A DNA stretch of 32,827 bases from Candidatus Sumerlaeaceae bacterium (GTDB lineage: Bacteria; Sumerlaeota; Sumerlaeia; Sumerlaeales; Sumerlaeaceae). Location: positions 1-32,827 of the forward strand of contig JAIBAT010000139.1 of NCBI GenBank assembly GCA_019695055.1. The letters are read 5' to 3'. This document shows, piece by piece, positions 8,324 through 15,898 of the stretch. A model generated the notes under the pieces. The model saw nothing but the letters and a program-made list of their open reading frames with translations. It did no database searches and had not been told where the DNA came from. The translations under genes were made by a program, and so were the position numbers. Numbering within the stretch: position 1 is the first letter of the stretch; each line of letters begins with the position of its first letter.

Positions 8324-11300
8324 ATGTCAAAGTTCTTCATCAACCGGCCCATTGTGGCCATGGTCATCGCCATCCTTATGGTGCTGGTGGGCCTTGTGGC
8401 CATGGCCGGCCTGCCGGTGGCGCAGTTTCCAGACATTGTGCCCCCGCAAATCCAGGTTAATGCCACATACCCCGGCGCGGACGCGCTGACGATCGAAAAA
8501 TCCGTGGCCACACCCATCGAGCAGCAGATGTCGGGCGTGGATAACATGACCTACATGTATTCGCTCAACTCGAACAACGGGTCCATGCAGCTCAACGTCA
8601 ACTTTGACGTCAAAACCCAGTCAAACACCGACCAGATCCTGGCGCAGATGCGGGAGATGCAGGCCAATTCGCAGTTGCCCGCTGCGGTCATCAACCAGGG
8701 AGTGACGGTCCAGAAGTCGACCGCGGCGCCTTTGATGCTGTTTGCCCTCTACTCCCCCAACGGCACCTATGACAGTATTTTCCTGGCAAATTACTGCTAC
8801 ATCAACATCAACGACGCCATGACCCGCATTAAGGGTATCGCAAGCGTCAGCATCTTCGGCGCGGGCGAGTACGCGATGCGCTTCTGGGTGAAACCCGACA
8901 AGCTGGCGAAGCTGAACATCACAATTCCCGAAATCGTCAATGCCATCCAGGAGCAAAACACGGTGAACCCGGCGGGCCAAATCGGCGCGAACCCGATCCC
9001 CGCGGGGCAAAAGTTCACCTATGCCGTGCGGTCGCAGGGACGGCTTGAAACCCCCGAGGAATTCGGGAACATCGTGCTGCGCGCCGAGGACAATGGCGGC
9101 ATTGTCCGCCTGAAGGATGTGGCCCGGATCGAACTCGGTTCGCAAAGCTACAGCATGAATGCGCGCCTCAATGGGAAACCGGCGGCCATCATCGCGCTGT
9201 ACCAGTTGCCGGGCTCCAACGCGCTGGATGCGGCCAATGGCGCGAAGGCCCTTATGGAGGACTTGAAAAAAAATTTCCCTCCCGACCTCGATTGCGTGCT
9301 GGCCCTCGACACGACGCTCGCCGTTTCGGAGGGCATGAAGGAAATCCTCAATACCCTGTGGCAGGCGCTCCTGCTGGTTATCATTGTGGTTTACATATTC
9401 CTCCAGGGCTGGCGCGCCACGTTGATTCCCCTGCTCGCCGTGCCTGTTTCGCTGGTGGGCACCTTTGCGATCTTCCCGCTGCTTGGCTTCTCCATCAACA
9501 CGCTTTCCATGTTTGGCCTGGTGCTCGCCATTGGCCTCGTGGTGGATGACGCCATCGTTGTGGTGGAGGCAGTGGAGCATCACATCGAGAAGGGATTGGC
9601 GCCAAAAGAGGCCGCCCTGAAGGCCATGTCCGAGGTGGCGGGGCCGGTGGTGGCCATCGCCGTCATCCTCGTCGCTGTCTTTGTGCCAACGGCTTTTATT
9701 CCGGGAATCACCGGGCGGCTTTACCAGCAGTTCGCGGTGACGATTGCCGTCTCGGTTATTTTCTCCGCGTTCAACGCCCTCACTCTCAGCCCGGCCCTGG
9801 CCGCCCTGTTGCTGCGCCCGCGTAAGGAGGCCCGCGGCCCCCTCGGCATGTTCTTCCGCGGCTTCAACAAGGTGTTCGGCGTGGGAACAAATGGCTATGT
9901 TGGGACCTGCGGTTTCCTGGTCCGGAAGAGTTTTGTGGCTGTCTTCTTCCTTGTGGGAATAGTCGTCCTCTCCGGGTTCCTGGGAAAGCGCATCCCGGCG
10001 AGTTTCCTTCCCGAGGAGGATCAGGGCTACACCTACGCCGTGATGCAATTGCCCGATGCCGCTTCGCTGGAGCGAACGACTGAGGTCATGCGGCAGGCCG
10101 AGGAGATTCTCAAGAAAACGCCTGGCGTTAAATATTACACCTCCGTGGACGGGTTCAGCATGCTGAGCGGCGTCTATAACACCTACAGCGGCTTCTTCTT
10201 TATCTCCCTGGAGGAATGGGCCAGGCGCAAGAGCCCGGAGGAACAATACCCCGCGATCATGGCGCACCTGAACGAGGAGTTCCAGAAAATTCCCGGCGCC
10301 GTTGCCATCGCCTTCTCCCCGCCCGCCATTCCCGGCATCGGGACTTCGGGCGGCGTCACCTTTATTCTGGAAGATCGGTCCGGTCAGGATGTCAATTTCC
10401 TGACGGAGAACCTGAAAAAGTTCGTGGCAGAGGCAAACAAGCGTCCGGAACTGGCGCGCGTTTTCACTACGGCGCTTCCCGCCGTTCCGCAGGTTTACCT
10501 GCAGGTGGACCGGGACAAGGTGCTCAAGCAGGGCGTCCAGATCCAGGAGGTCTACCAGACCCTGCAGGCGTTCATGGGTGGTGCATTCGTGAACTTCTTC
10601 AACAGCTTTGGCCGGCAATGGCAGGTTTACGTGGAGGCAGAGGGACAGTACCGCACTGACATGCAGCACCTTGGCCAGTTCTATGTGCGCAACAAAACGG
10701 GTGGGGCCGTGCCGCTTTCGGCGCTTACGCGCGTGAGCAACATCGCGGGGCCGGAATTCACGATGCGCTACAACCTCTACCGCGCCGCCCAGATCAATGC
10801 GATGGCCCGACCCGGAGTGAGCTCTGGACAGGCCATGAAAGCCCTGGAGGAAGTCTTTGAGAAGACGATGCCGCACGGGATGGGCTTCGACTACATGGGC
10901 ATGAGCTATCAGGAACAGCAGGCCCAGAAGGGAATTTCGCCCATGGCGATCTTCGGATTCTCGCTCTTGTGCGTGTTCCTGATTCTTGCGGCGCAATACG
11001 AAAGCTGGACCCTGCCTTTCAGCGTTCTGCTTTGCACCCCGATCGCGGTGTTTGGAGCTTTTGCGGGGTTGTTCGTCGGCCATTTCGAGAATAATGTTTA
11101 CGCGCAGATTGGTCTCGTGATGCTGATTGGCTTGGCCGCCAAGAACGCGATCCTCATCGTGGAGTTTGCGAAGTCGGGTTACGAATCCGGGAAAGGGCTG
11201 ATGGATGCTGCCCTGGAAGGGGCACAGTTGCGACTCCGCCCCATCCTCATGACGGCGTTCGCTTTTATCCTCGGGTGTATTCCGCTGGCCCGCGCCAGTG

Positions 11301-11479
11301 GCGCCGGTGCCATCTCGCGCCAGGTGATGGGCTTCACGGTCATTGGCGGCATGTTGGCCTCCACCGCCATCGCGGTATTCCTGATTCCGGCCTGTTTCTA
11401 TGTGGTGGAGAGGCTGTCCGGCGGACGCGTTGCGCCGGAGACCGCGGCGGAAGCGAAGGAGCCTGCAGCCGCGGAATAA
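8324..11479 (+). CDS. RND multidrug efflux permease (AcrB/HAE1 family)
   Basis: 1051 aa, the normal length for HAE1 pumps. It begins MSKFFINRPIVAMVIAILM, the canonical first helix. Both large periplasmic loops and twelve membrane helices are present. The proton relay is intact: Asp408-Asp409 in VVDDAIVVVE and Lys940 in LAAKNAILIVEF. GMSYQEQQA marks the start of the second membrane half and GISPMAIFGFSLLCVFLILAAQYESW the ensuing helix. It should act as a homotrimeric drug/proton antiporter with the upstream adaptor; substrates cannot be predicted. The C-terminus ends in an acidic-Ala tail. No regulator or outer-membrane channel gene is adjacent. Confidence 0.96.
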   Translation: MSKFFINRPIVAMVIAILMVLVGLVAMAGLPVAQFPDIVPPQIQVNATYPGADALTIEKSVATPIEQQMSGVDNMTYMYSLNSNNGSMQLNVNFDVKTQSNTDQILAQMREMQANSQLPAAVINQGVTVQKSTAAPLMLFALYSPNGTYDSIFLANYCYININDAMTRIKGIASVSIFGAGEYAMRFWVKPDKLAKLNITIPEIVNAIQEQNTVNPAGQIGANPIPAGQKFTYAVRSQGRLETPEEFGNIVLRAEDNGGIVRLKDVARIELGSQSYSMNARLNGKPAAIIALYQLPGSNALDAANGAKALMEDLKKNFPPDLDCVLALDTTLAVSEGMKEILNTLWQALLLVIIVVYIFLQGWRATLIPLLAVPVSLVGTFAIFPLLGFSINTLSMFGLVLAIGLVVDDAIVVVEAVEHHIEKGLAPKEAALKAMSEVAGPVVAIAVILVAVFVPTAFIPGITGRLYQQFAVTIAVSVIFSAFNALTLSPALAALLLRPRKEARGPLGMFFRGFNKVFGVGTNGYVGTCGFLVRKSFVAVFFLVGIVVLSGFLGKRIPASFLPEEDQGYTYAVMQLPDAASLERTTEVMRQAEEILKKTPGVKYYTSVDGFSMLSGVYNTYSGFFFISLEEWARRKSPEEQYPAIMAHLNEEFQKIPGAVAIAFSPPAIPGIGTSGGVTFILEDRSGQDVNFLTENLKKFVAEANKRPELARVFTTALPAVPQVYLQVDRDKVLKQGVQIQEVYQTLQAFMGGAFVNFFNSFGRQWQVYVEAEGQYRTDMQHLGQFYVRNKTGGAVPLSALTRVSNIAGPEFTMRYNLYRAAQINAMARPGVSSGQAMKALEEVFEKTMPHGMGFDYMGMSYQEQQAQKGISPMAIFGFSLLCVFLILAAQYESWTLPFSVLLCTPIAVFGAFAGLFVGHFENNVYAQIGLVMLIGLAAKNAILIVEFAKSGYESGKGLMDAALEGAQLRLRPILMTAFAFILGCIPLARASGAGAISRQVMGFTVIGGMLASTAIAVFLIPACFYVVERLSGGRVAPETAAEAKEPAAAE

Positions 11480-11542
11480 CCTTCGGGCTGATTCCTTAGG
11501 ACCGGGCCGAGTTGGCCGTCATGCCGGGAACTGTGGGGCTCG

Positions 11543-12793
11543 CTATGCGTTGGTCTCGGCTGCCGGCACCTGATTCTCAGGTGCGTCTGCGGGCAGCCGT
11601 GCCAGTCGCTTCGCGTAAATCCCGATGCCGGGGATCGCCGAGAACCCATGGGCAAAGATGCTAAAGCCCACTGTAACCATGACTGTCGACCGGATGATCT
11701 CCTCCCCTGGCAGGTGGGCTTCCTGTTCGAGGAACACCATCCCCAGGACGATGGAGGCAAGCCCACGCGGGCCGAACCATCCCATGAACGTCATGGTCGC
11801 CCCACTCATCCGCGTTCCGATAAGAGAAATGGCAACTGGCACCATCCGGACAAGGGTCAGGCTGATGATCGCGTAAATCAACATCGGGACATGGAATTCA
11901 TGCCACGACCGGGCCACTGCCATCCCGAAAAGGAAGAAGACAAACAGATTTACGAACTGCCCCCATTCGTCGGCAAATTCCACGCTGTGGCGCCCGGCAT
12001 CCTTGAAACCGACCTGGACGGCCAGCCCCGCGACAAAGGCGGCGATAAACATGCTGGCCCCGACCGCCTCGGACACGATCGCACAAAGCAGCGGCAGCGT
12101 AACGACACCGATTTGGACCATGGATTCCGCCACCCATTTCCTGCGATTGGCAATACCAAGCAGGTGGCCTCCCAGGAACCCAATGGCCAATCCGGCAATA
12201 ACACCCAGGCCCAACTGCTCCCAAATGAGTCTGGCAAGGCTCGCATTGGGATCCTGGCCGTTTGCAAGTGCGAGGGCGAGGAAGAACATCATGAAGGGGA
12301 CGGACATGCCGTCGTTCAGGCCTGCCTCGACATTCAGTGCCTGACGTATGCGAAGGGGCACCTTCGGGCTGTTCACAATGACCTGACCAAGCCCGGCGTC
12401 GGTGGGGGCCAGGATCGCAGAAAGTATGAAGGCCTCCCATAGTCCCAACTTGGGGAAAATCGCCATTCCCGCTAGCCCGCCCAGTACGATGGTAAGAAGG
12501 ATTCCGGTGGTCAGCAACCGGATCGGGAGGTTCTGAACCTGCCGGAGAACCCGGAGGTTTGTGCGGCTCGCGTCCGTGAAGAGAAGCATAACCAACCCAA
12601 TCTCCGCGACCCAAAGCAGCGATCCGTTGGAATTGGCCACCGACTTGATCTCCGGTCGAATCAGTGGAAGCAGGATACCTGCCGTCGCAAAAAGAATCGG
12701 CGGAGTGAGAACCGTACGGCTTAGCACCCCGGATACGAGGCTGTAACCGAAAACCAGTGTGACGAAAATGGAAACAAGAACCATAAGGGGCAA
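11543..12793 (-). CDS. CPA1-type cation:proton antiporter (NhaP-like)
   Basis: 416 aa with about twelve helices and little soluble sequence. CPA1 signatures are visible: LAPTDAGLGQVIV (129-141) and NVEAGLNDGMSVPF (154-167), where the Asn160-Asp161 pair corresponds to the ion-binding ND motif, plus GWFGPRGLASIVLGMVFLE near residue 340. It should exchange Na+ or K+ for H+ across the inner membrane. The start is unclear: TTG at 12793 has GGATTCGG upstream at good spacing, whereas ATG at 12784 (three codons in) has none. The gene converges on the RND pump gene with a 63-nt gap containing only a weak GGCC-loop-GGCC pairing. The C-terminal regulatory domain often found in this family is absent. Confidence 0.9.
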   Translation of the reverse strand: MPLMVLVSIFVTLVFGYSLVSGVLSRTVLTPPILFATAGILLPLIRPEIKSVANSNGSLLWVAEIGLVMLLFTDASRTNLRVLRQVQNLPIRLLTTGILLTIVLGGLAGMAIFPKLGLWEAFILSAILAPTDAGLGQVIVNSPKVPLRIRQALNVEAGLNDGMSVPFMMFFLALALANGQDPNASLARLIWEQLGLGVIAGLAIGFLGGHLLGIANRRKWVAESMVQIGVVTLPLLCAIVSEAVGASMFIAAFVAGLAVQVGFKDAGRHSVEFADEWGQFVNLFVFFLFGMAVARSWHEFHVPMLIYAIISLTLVRMVPVAISLIGTRMSGATMTFMGWFGPRGLASIVLGMVFLEQEAHLPGEEIIRSTVMVTVGFSIFAHGFSAIPGIGIYAKRLARLPADAPENQVPAAETNA

Positions 12794-13033
12794 ACCGAAT
12801 CCGAGAAGCCGGTGGCGTCAAGCTTTCTGGAATGGGGGGGACGGGAGCCCGGGACTGGGTGAGTGCGTCGAGAGACAATATATGGTCTCCTGAGTCCCCG
12901 CTTTTGGTGTACGTTGGCGATATCCTGTACAGGCCTCGCGTCTATCCAATTATTATTATGGCAATTTGGGCTCAGACACAAGATGTAGTAGGCGCGTGGT
13001 GGACGTGGAGGGTGTTGCGGGAGGGTATGGTGT

Positions 13034-13161
13034 CAAAACGTTGCAATAGTCGCACCTTTGCGCTGGCATTGGGGCCCTTCGCCTGCAGGGTGGAGGAATG
13101 ACAACAGGCCAACCGGGCTTCGAAGTGAAGCAGGAGGAGTTCTTTAAGAGTGCGGAGCACT
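13034..13161 (+). pseudogene. Truncated, diverged copy of engB 5' end and its upstream region
   Basis: From about 13034 the sequence aligns without gaps to the region upstream of and into the intact engB gene (15129-15256). Bases 13051-13072 are identical to 15146-15167, and the ATG (13098) sits at exactly the same distance from that block as in engB (47 nt). The first 21 codons encode MTTGQPGFEVKQEEFFKSAE, differing from EngB at only two residues while six codons differ only at the third base. After codon 21-22 similarity stops; the frame continues to 13304 as unrelated sequence lacking the GTPase G1 motif. It is therefore the remnant of a once-functional engB copy, a paralogue or a transferred homologue. 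It retains a strong GGTGGAGGA before the ATG, so a short peptide could still be made. Confidence 0.8.
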
Positions 13162-13313
13162 CTCCACAGTTGACAACGGTTAGAGGTCATTCCGTGTCGC
13201 AAAGATTCTGGCAATTGAAAATGGCGCCGTTCATAGGATGGCTGGCCATACCCCGTAAAGTCATCCTGATGGCCGAATATAGACTTGAGGGATACATAAT
13301 TTGAAAAGAATAT

Positions 13314-13329
13314 AAAAGAGGTCTCTTTT
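13314..13329. other. AAAAGAG-GT-CTCTTTT palindrome
   Basis: Perfect 7-bp inverted repeat (13314-13320 and 13323-13329) with a 2-base centre, 92 nt before the secreted-protein start at 13421. The tight centre suits a protein-binding operator better than an RNA hairpin, although AGAG/CTCT followed by TTTT could act as a weak terminator for read-through from the engB remnant. Confidence 0.4.
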
Positions 13330-13420
13330 GAACCCAACCGCACTGCCCAACCATGTCCAACAGCGGAATCAGGTATTGTGCTCTGATTGTTATCAGACGA
13401 CCTCCTGGGAGGGGTCGCCA

Positions 13421-13957
13421 ATGTCGGGCCGCGTAAAACGGATGAAACTGATAGGAACCCTTCTGTTGATCATGCTGCTTGCCTTATCTGGCCCGTGCTA
13501 TGCCAAGGCCCGCTTTGCTGGAAAGACGGACATGATCAATGAGGCTGAGTCCATAGTTGTCGTCAACATCACGGAGGTCGAAGACTCAAACCGAAAAGGT
13601 CAGGCATGGACCTACCACCAGAAGGTGACCGCTGCCGTTGAAGTATGTTTGAAGGGTGATGCAGGGAGCACCATTACCCTCTACGGGTTGGAAGATTTCG
13701 TTTGCGCACGATGTCGGTACGAAAAAGGACGCTTCATTCTCTTCCTTCGAAAAGATGGTCCTTTGTGGGCTGGCTGCAACTGGCATCTGGGCGTTCGCGC
13801 AATTAAAGACGGCAAAGTGCAGTGGTTCAAAGACGATAAGGCTCTTTCTGACTTAAAGGAAACTCGACTTGATGACGTGATCATGGAAATCAAAGCTGTC
13901 ATAAAAGAACAGAAAATCGCGATTCCCAACAAGCCACATACTAGCGTCGGCAAGTAG
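13421..13957 (+). CDS. Secreted protein of unknown function, possibly NTR/OB-like barrel
   Basis: 178 aa. The start at 13421 is set by GGGAGGGG six to eight bases upstream; an in-frame ATG at 13328 has no such site. The N-terminus is a clear signal peptide (MSGRVKRMKLIGTLLLIMLLALSGPCYAKA) with likely cleavage at AKA. The mature part follows a pattern seen in many bacterial secreted proteins: a 'MINEAESIVVVNITEVED' strand, a V-x-V-x-LKGD segment (AAVEVCLKGDAGSTITLY), a CxxC (FVCARC), then GRFILFLRKDG and a final GVRAIKDGKVQWF. This strand order resembles netrin/TIMP-like OB barrels, but that is an inference from pattern only. It may be disulphide-bonded outside the cytoplasm. Base composition is lower in GC than the housekeeping genes around it. 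Confidence 0.75.
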   Translation: MSGRVKRMKLIGTLLLIMLLALSGPCYAKARFAGKTDMINEAESIVVVNITEVEDSNRKGQAWTYHQKVTAAVEVCLKGDAGSTITLYGLEDFVCARCRYEKGRFILFLRKDGPLWAGCNWHLGVRAIKDGKVQWFKDDKALSDLKETRLDDVIMEIKAVIKEQKIAIPNKPHTSVGK

Positions 13958-14013
13958 TCCCGACTAATCCAAGCTTCTCCGGACGAAGGGAACACCTAAC
14001 GCGAACCACAGAG

Positions 14014-14643
14014 CTAAGGGTGATCCTGGTGCCATACCGCCGTGCGAAAGTCATGGACGGTATCCAGTTTGTCAGGGGCGGATAGGATCTCCAAATCCAT
14101 ATCCCTGAGCATGACTTGATCGGTGCCAACTGACACCTCAATCTTGTTTTTCCCGGGGTGCAGGAGGGCACCGTCAATCATGCAGCTGGTTGCGAGCCAC
14201 CCTTGGTAATCCACCGCGTGCTCGGCGGCACCGGAGGTTTTTGGGTCGTCAAAGGTGAAGGTGATGTAATTGCGTTGCGCCAGAGTGGGCCAGGAAACCA
14301 TGAGCCCGCCAGCCGGCATACCATTGACTTTCACGGGTGGACTCTTTGTGGTCCCCAGATGCCAGATCGAACCGCTGAGGCGGGCGAGAAGTGGCTGGGT
14401 GGTGAGTTCAAACTCCAAGGCCTTCGCGGCATTCCTCGTCAGTTCAAAAGATCTCGGCTGAAGTGGAATTGTGGTGATCTGGTCCGCCGACCTGTCTGCG
14501 GCGCTGGCCGTCGCCGGGTTCGCCCGCAGTACCCTGGCAAAATCATTCTCCTGATTAAAACCACGATCTGAAGCGGTTTCGGCGCAAATCTCACAGCTCA
14601 TTGCAACCAGGATTACCACAAGCAAGGGTGCCTTCCGAGACAT
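14014..14643 (-). CDS. Secreted protein, predicted beta-sandwich, unknown function
   Basis: 209 aa, starting ATG 14643 with GGAGATGG upstream. MSRKAPLLVVILVAMSCEICAETA is a Sec signal peptide (cleavage probably after CAE or ICA). The mature protein is strand-rich, with features of carbohydrate-binding or accessory jelly-roll domains: PPVKVNGMPAGGLMVSWPTL, YITFTFDD, YQGWLATSCMIDGALLHPGKNKIEVSVG (the 'L..G.N.i.v..g' hairpin is characteristic) and VMLRDMDLEIL. No catalytic motif is visible. It converges with the secreted protein at 13421-13957 with a 56-nt gap. Function is unknown; extracellular glycan or surface binding is a guess. Confidence 0.7.
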   Translation of the reverse strand: MSRKAPLLVVILVAMSCEICAETASDRGFNQENDFARVLRANPATASAADRSADQITTIPLQPRSFELTRNAAKALEFELTTQPLLARLSGSIWHLGTTKSPPVKVNGMPAGGLMVSWPTLAQRNYITFTFDDPKTSGAAEHAVDYQGWLATSCMIDGALLHPGKNKIEVSVGTDQVMLRDMDLEILSAPDKLDTVHDFRTAVWHQDHP

Positions 14644-14782
14644 CTGCCCATCTCCATTTCAGCTCAAACCTATCCTGTGACTAAGGAGACTTCCCTGCTA
14701 CCCCTGAAGTCAAGAATGACCGGGGTGCCGGGGGGGGGCCCAAGGGTCCATGGATCATACCCTGGTGTATGAACAGGTGCGG

Positions 14783-14833
14783 TTTATGGGTCTGCAAGGG
14801 TCTGCAAGGGGTCGTGGGGGAATAGGCAAGCCC
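14783..14833 (+). repeat. 51-bp dispersed repeat, copy A
   Basis: Begins TTTATGGGTCTGCAAGGGTC and ends GGGAATAGGCAAGCCC. It aligns over 51 bases without gaps to the reverse complement of 30614-30664, with about 10 differences by hand count (about 80% identity). Within it GGGTCTGCAA occurs twice in tandem (period 10). A CATGATAGC follows shortly after in both copies at different spacing. Origin is unknown; it may be the remnant of a small mobile or REP-like element. Confidence 0.7.
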
Positions 14834-15036
14834 CTCCGCGTCATGATAGCTTCACTCCATCATGAAAACACAAAACTTCCTACCCCCTACCGCGCTCACC
14901 TTGCTGTTCCCCAGCCCCACCCGAACAGCAACCTCCATAAATGCAAAAATGACCGTAAATGAGGCGCCATTTTTCGGCCGTGCCAATCACTGTCACCAAT
15001 GGCTTTGCATCAAAAATACGCAAAAACAAAAATATA

Positions 15037-15061
15037 CCCCCCCCCCTCCCCTCCCCCCCCC
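15037..15061. repeat. C-rich tract, G-quadruplex-capable on minus strand
   Basis: Twenty-five bases of C interrupted only by two single T residues, preceded by an A-rich AAAAACAAAAATATA. The complementary strand has four or more G-runs and could form a G-quadruplex. A very similar tract, in inverted orientation, lies at 30152-30171. It is about 130 nt upstream of engB. Confidence 0.7.
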
Positions 15062-15145
15062 TTCGGCGGCGGTGTCAATTTCAGCCGGATTGGGGAGATG
15101 GGAAAGGCGTCCATGGTCGATGACCCATCACAAAGTTGCGGCACA

Positions 15146-15167
15146 CGCACCTTTGCGCTGGCATTGG
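15146..15167 (+). promoter_or_regulatory. 22-bp block upstream of engB, conserved in the remnant copy
   Basis: This block begins CGCACCTTTGCG and ends GGCATTGG. It is identical to 13051-13072 at the same distance from the ATG, although the rest of the two copies differs at many positions. Such retention in non-coding DNA suggests a promoter or binding site for engB. I could not fit it confidently to sigma-70 or sigma-54 consensus. Confidence 0.4.
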
Positions 15168-15192
15168 AATCCTACGTTGGCAGAGTGGCTGT

Positions 15193-15861
15193 ATGACAAC
15201 AGGCCAACCCAGTTTCGAGGTAAAGCAGGTCGAGTTCTTCAAGAGCGCCGAGCACCCGAAGGATTACCCCAAGGACTCGCGCCCTCAGATTGCCTTTGCG
15301 GGGCGATCCAACGTGGGGAAGTCGTCGCTGCTCAACGTCGTGGTAAACCGCAAAAGCATCGCACGGGTATCGAACACACCAGGGCGCACCCAGCTTATCA
15401 ACTTCTTCCTCGTGAATGGCTCCATGTATTTCGTGGATTTGCCGGGGTATGGTTTCGCGAAAGCCCCCAAATCGGTCAAGGCCGGATGGGACCGGATGAT
15501 GACGTCGTTCATGCTGAACAACCCGAACCTGCGGGGGGTGGTGACGCTGTTCGACATTCGCCGCGCACTGGAGGATGACGACCGTGCCATGCTGGACTTC
15601 CTGGCGCACAACGGGATTCCGGTCCTCGCGGTGCTGACCAAGATGGACAAGCTGCCCCGGTCGCACCAGATGGAGGCCAGGAAGCGCTTCACGGCAGATC
15701 TGGCCTACCATGCGGGTCCACCGCCCATCCTGTTCAGCGCGACCTCGCGCCAGGGGCGCACAGAACTGCTGGACGCCATAGGCGAGCGCGCCGCCGCTCC
15801 GCCCTTGTCGGCCCTGCAGCCGGGAAATGAGCAAAATCCCGGCGAAAACGGTAATGATTAA
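15193..15861 (+). CDS. engB: Ribosome biogenesis GTP-binding protein EngB (YsxC/YihA)
   Basis: 222 aa. All G motifs are visible: G1 GRSNVGKSS (37-45), G2 Thr within NTPGRTQLINFF (61-72), G3 DLPGYGFAKAP (82-92), G4 TKMDKLP (149-155) and G5 SATSRQG (182-188). These are specific for EngB, a GTPase needed for 50S subunit assembly, usually essential. The start ATG 15193 is where the duplicated copy also starts; the frame is open further upstream but with no family content. No Shine-Dalgarno is evident (GGCTGT precedes ATG). It is the first gene of a probable plus-strand operon continuing through dxr and rseP. A broken copy of its first 21 codons lies 2.1 kb upstream. Confidence 0.96.
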   Translation: MTTGQPSFEVKQVEFFKSAEHPKDYPKDSRPQIAFAGRSNVGKSSLLNVVVNRKSIARVSNTPGRTQLINFFLVNGSMYFVDLPGYGFAKAPKSVKAGWDRMMTSFMLNNPNLRGVVTLFDIRRALEDDDRAMLDFLAHNGIPVLAVLTKMDKLPRSHQMEARKRFTADLAYHAGPPPILFSATSRQGRTELLDAIGERAAAPPLSALQPGNEQNPGENGND

Positions 15862-15898
15862 TGCCCATGACAGGGCCACGAATCAGGGAGAAGCGATC

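Larger units (their letters stand above)
12794..13420. other. Gene-poor interval with engB remnant
   Basis: This 627-nt stretch separates the antiporter from a secreted-protein gene. It holds no convincing intact gene. Its middle (about 13034-13161) is a diverged copy of the engB upstream region and first codons, listed separately. After that, to about 13300, the sequence is AT-richer and unrecognised. A palindrome lies at 13314-13329. A frame open across 12832-13101 has no recognisable content and runs through the duplicated non-coding block, so it is not annotated as a gene. Confidence 0.6.
14644..15192. other. Gene-free interval with dispersed repeat and C-tract
   Basis: No convincing gene in 549 nt. 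It contains a run of nine G (about 14730), one copy of a 51-bp dispersed repeat (14783-14833), an A-rich then C-rich tract (15020-15061), and at its right end the upstream block of engB (15146-15167). Frames open through it have no recognisable product and are broken by homopolymers. Confidence 0.6.

Noticed and set aside
8621..11083. Long open frame (820 codons) on the minus strand opposite the RND pump
   Set aside because: It is an antisense shadow of a canonical HAE1 pump whose every motif is on the plus strand. Its translation is His/Arg/Glu/Gly-rich without domains, as expected from high-GC antisense.
7052..11479. A complete tripartite pump locus
   Set aside because: Only adaptor and pump are present; I found no TolC-type outer-membrane gene or TetR/MarR regulator next to them.
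12832..13101. 89-codon frame ahead of the engB remnant
   Set aside because: It runs through the conserved upstream block, and its shared stretch with the frame at 14999-15196 (RTFALAL) comes from identical DNA, with no synonymous changes that would mark coding selection.
15136..15192. Upstream extension of EngB by 19 residues
   Set aside because: The extension covers the conserved non-coding block and lacks EngB family content. The homologous copy shares the ATG at 13098, supporting 15193 as the start.
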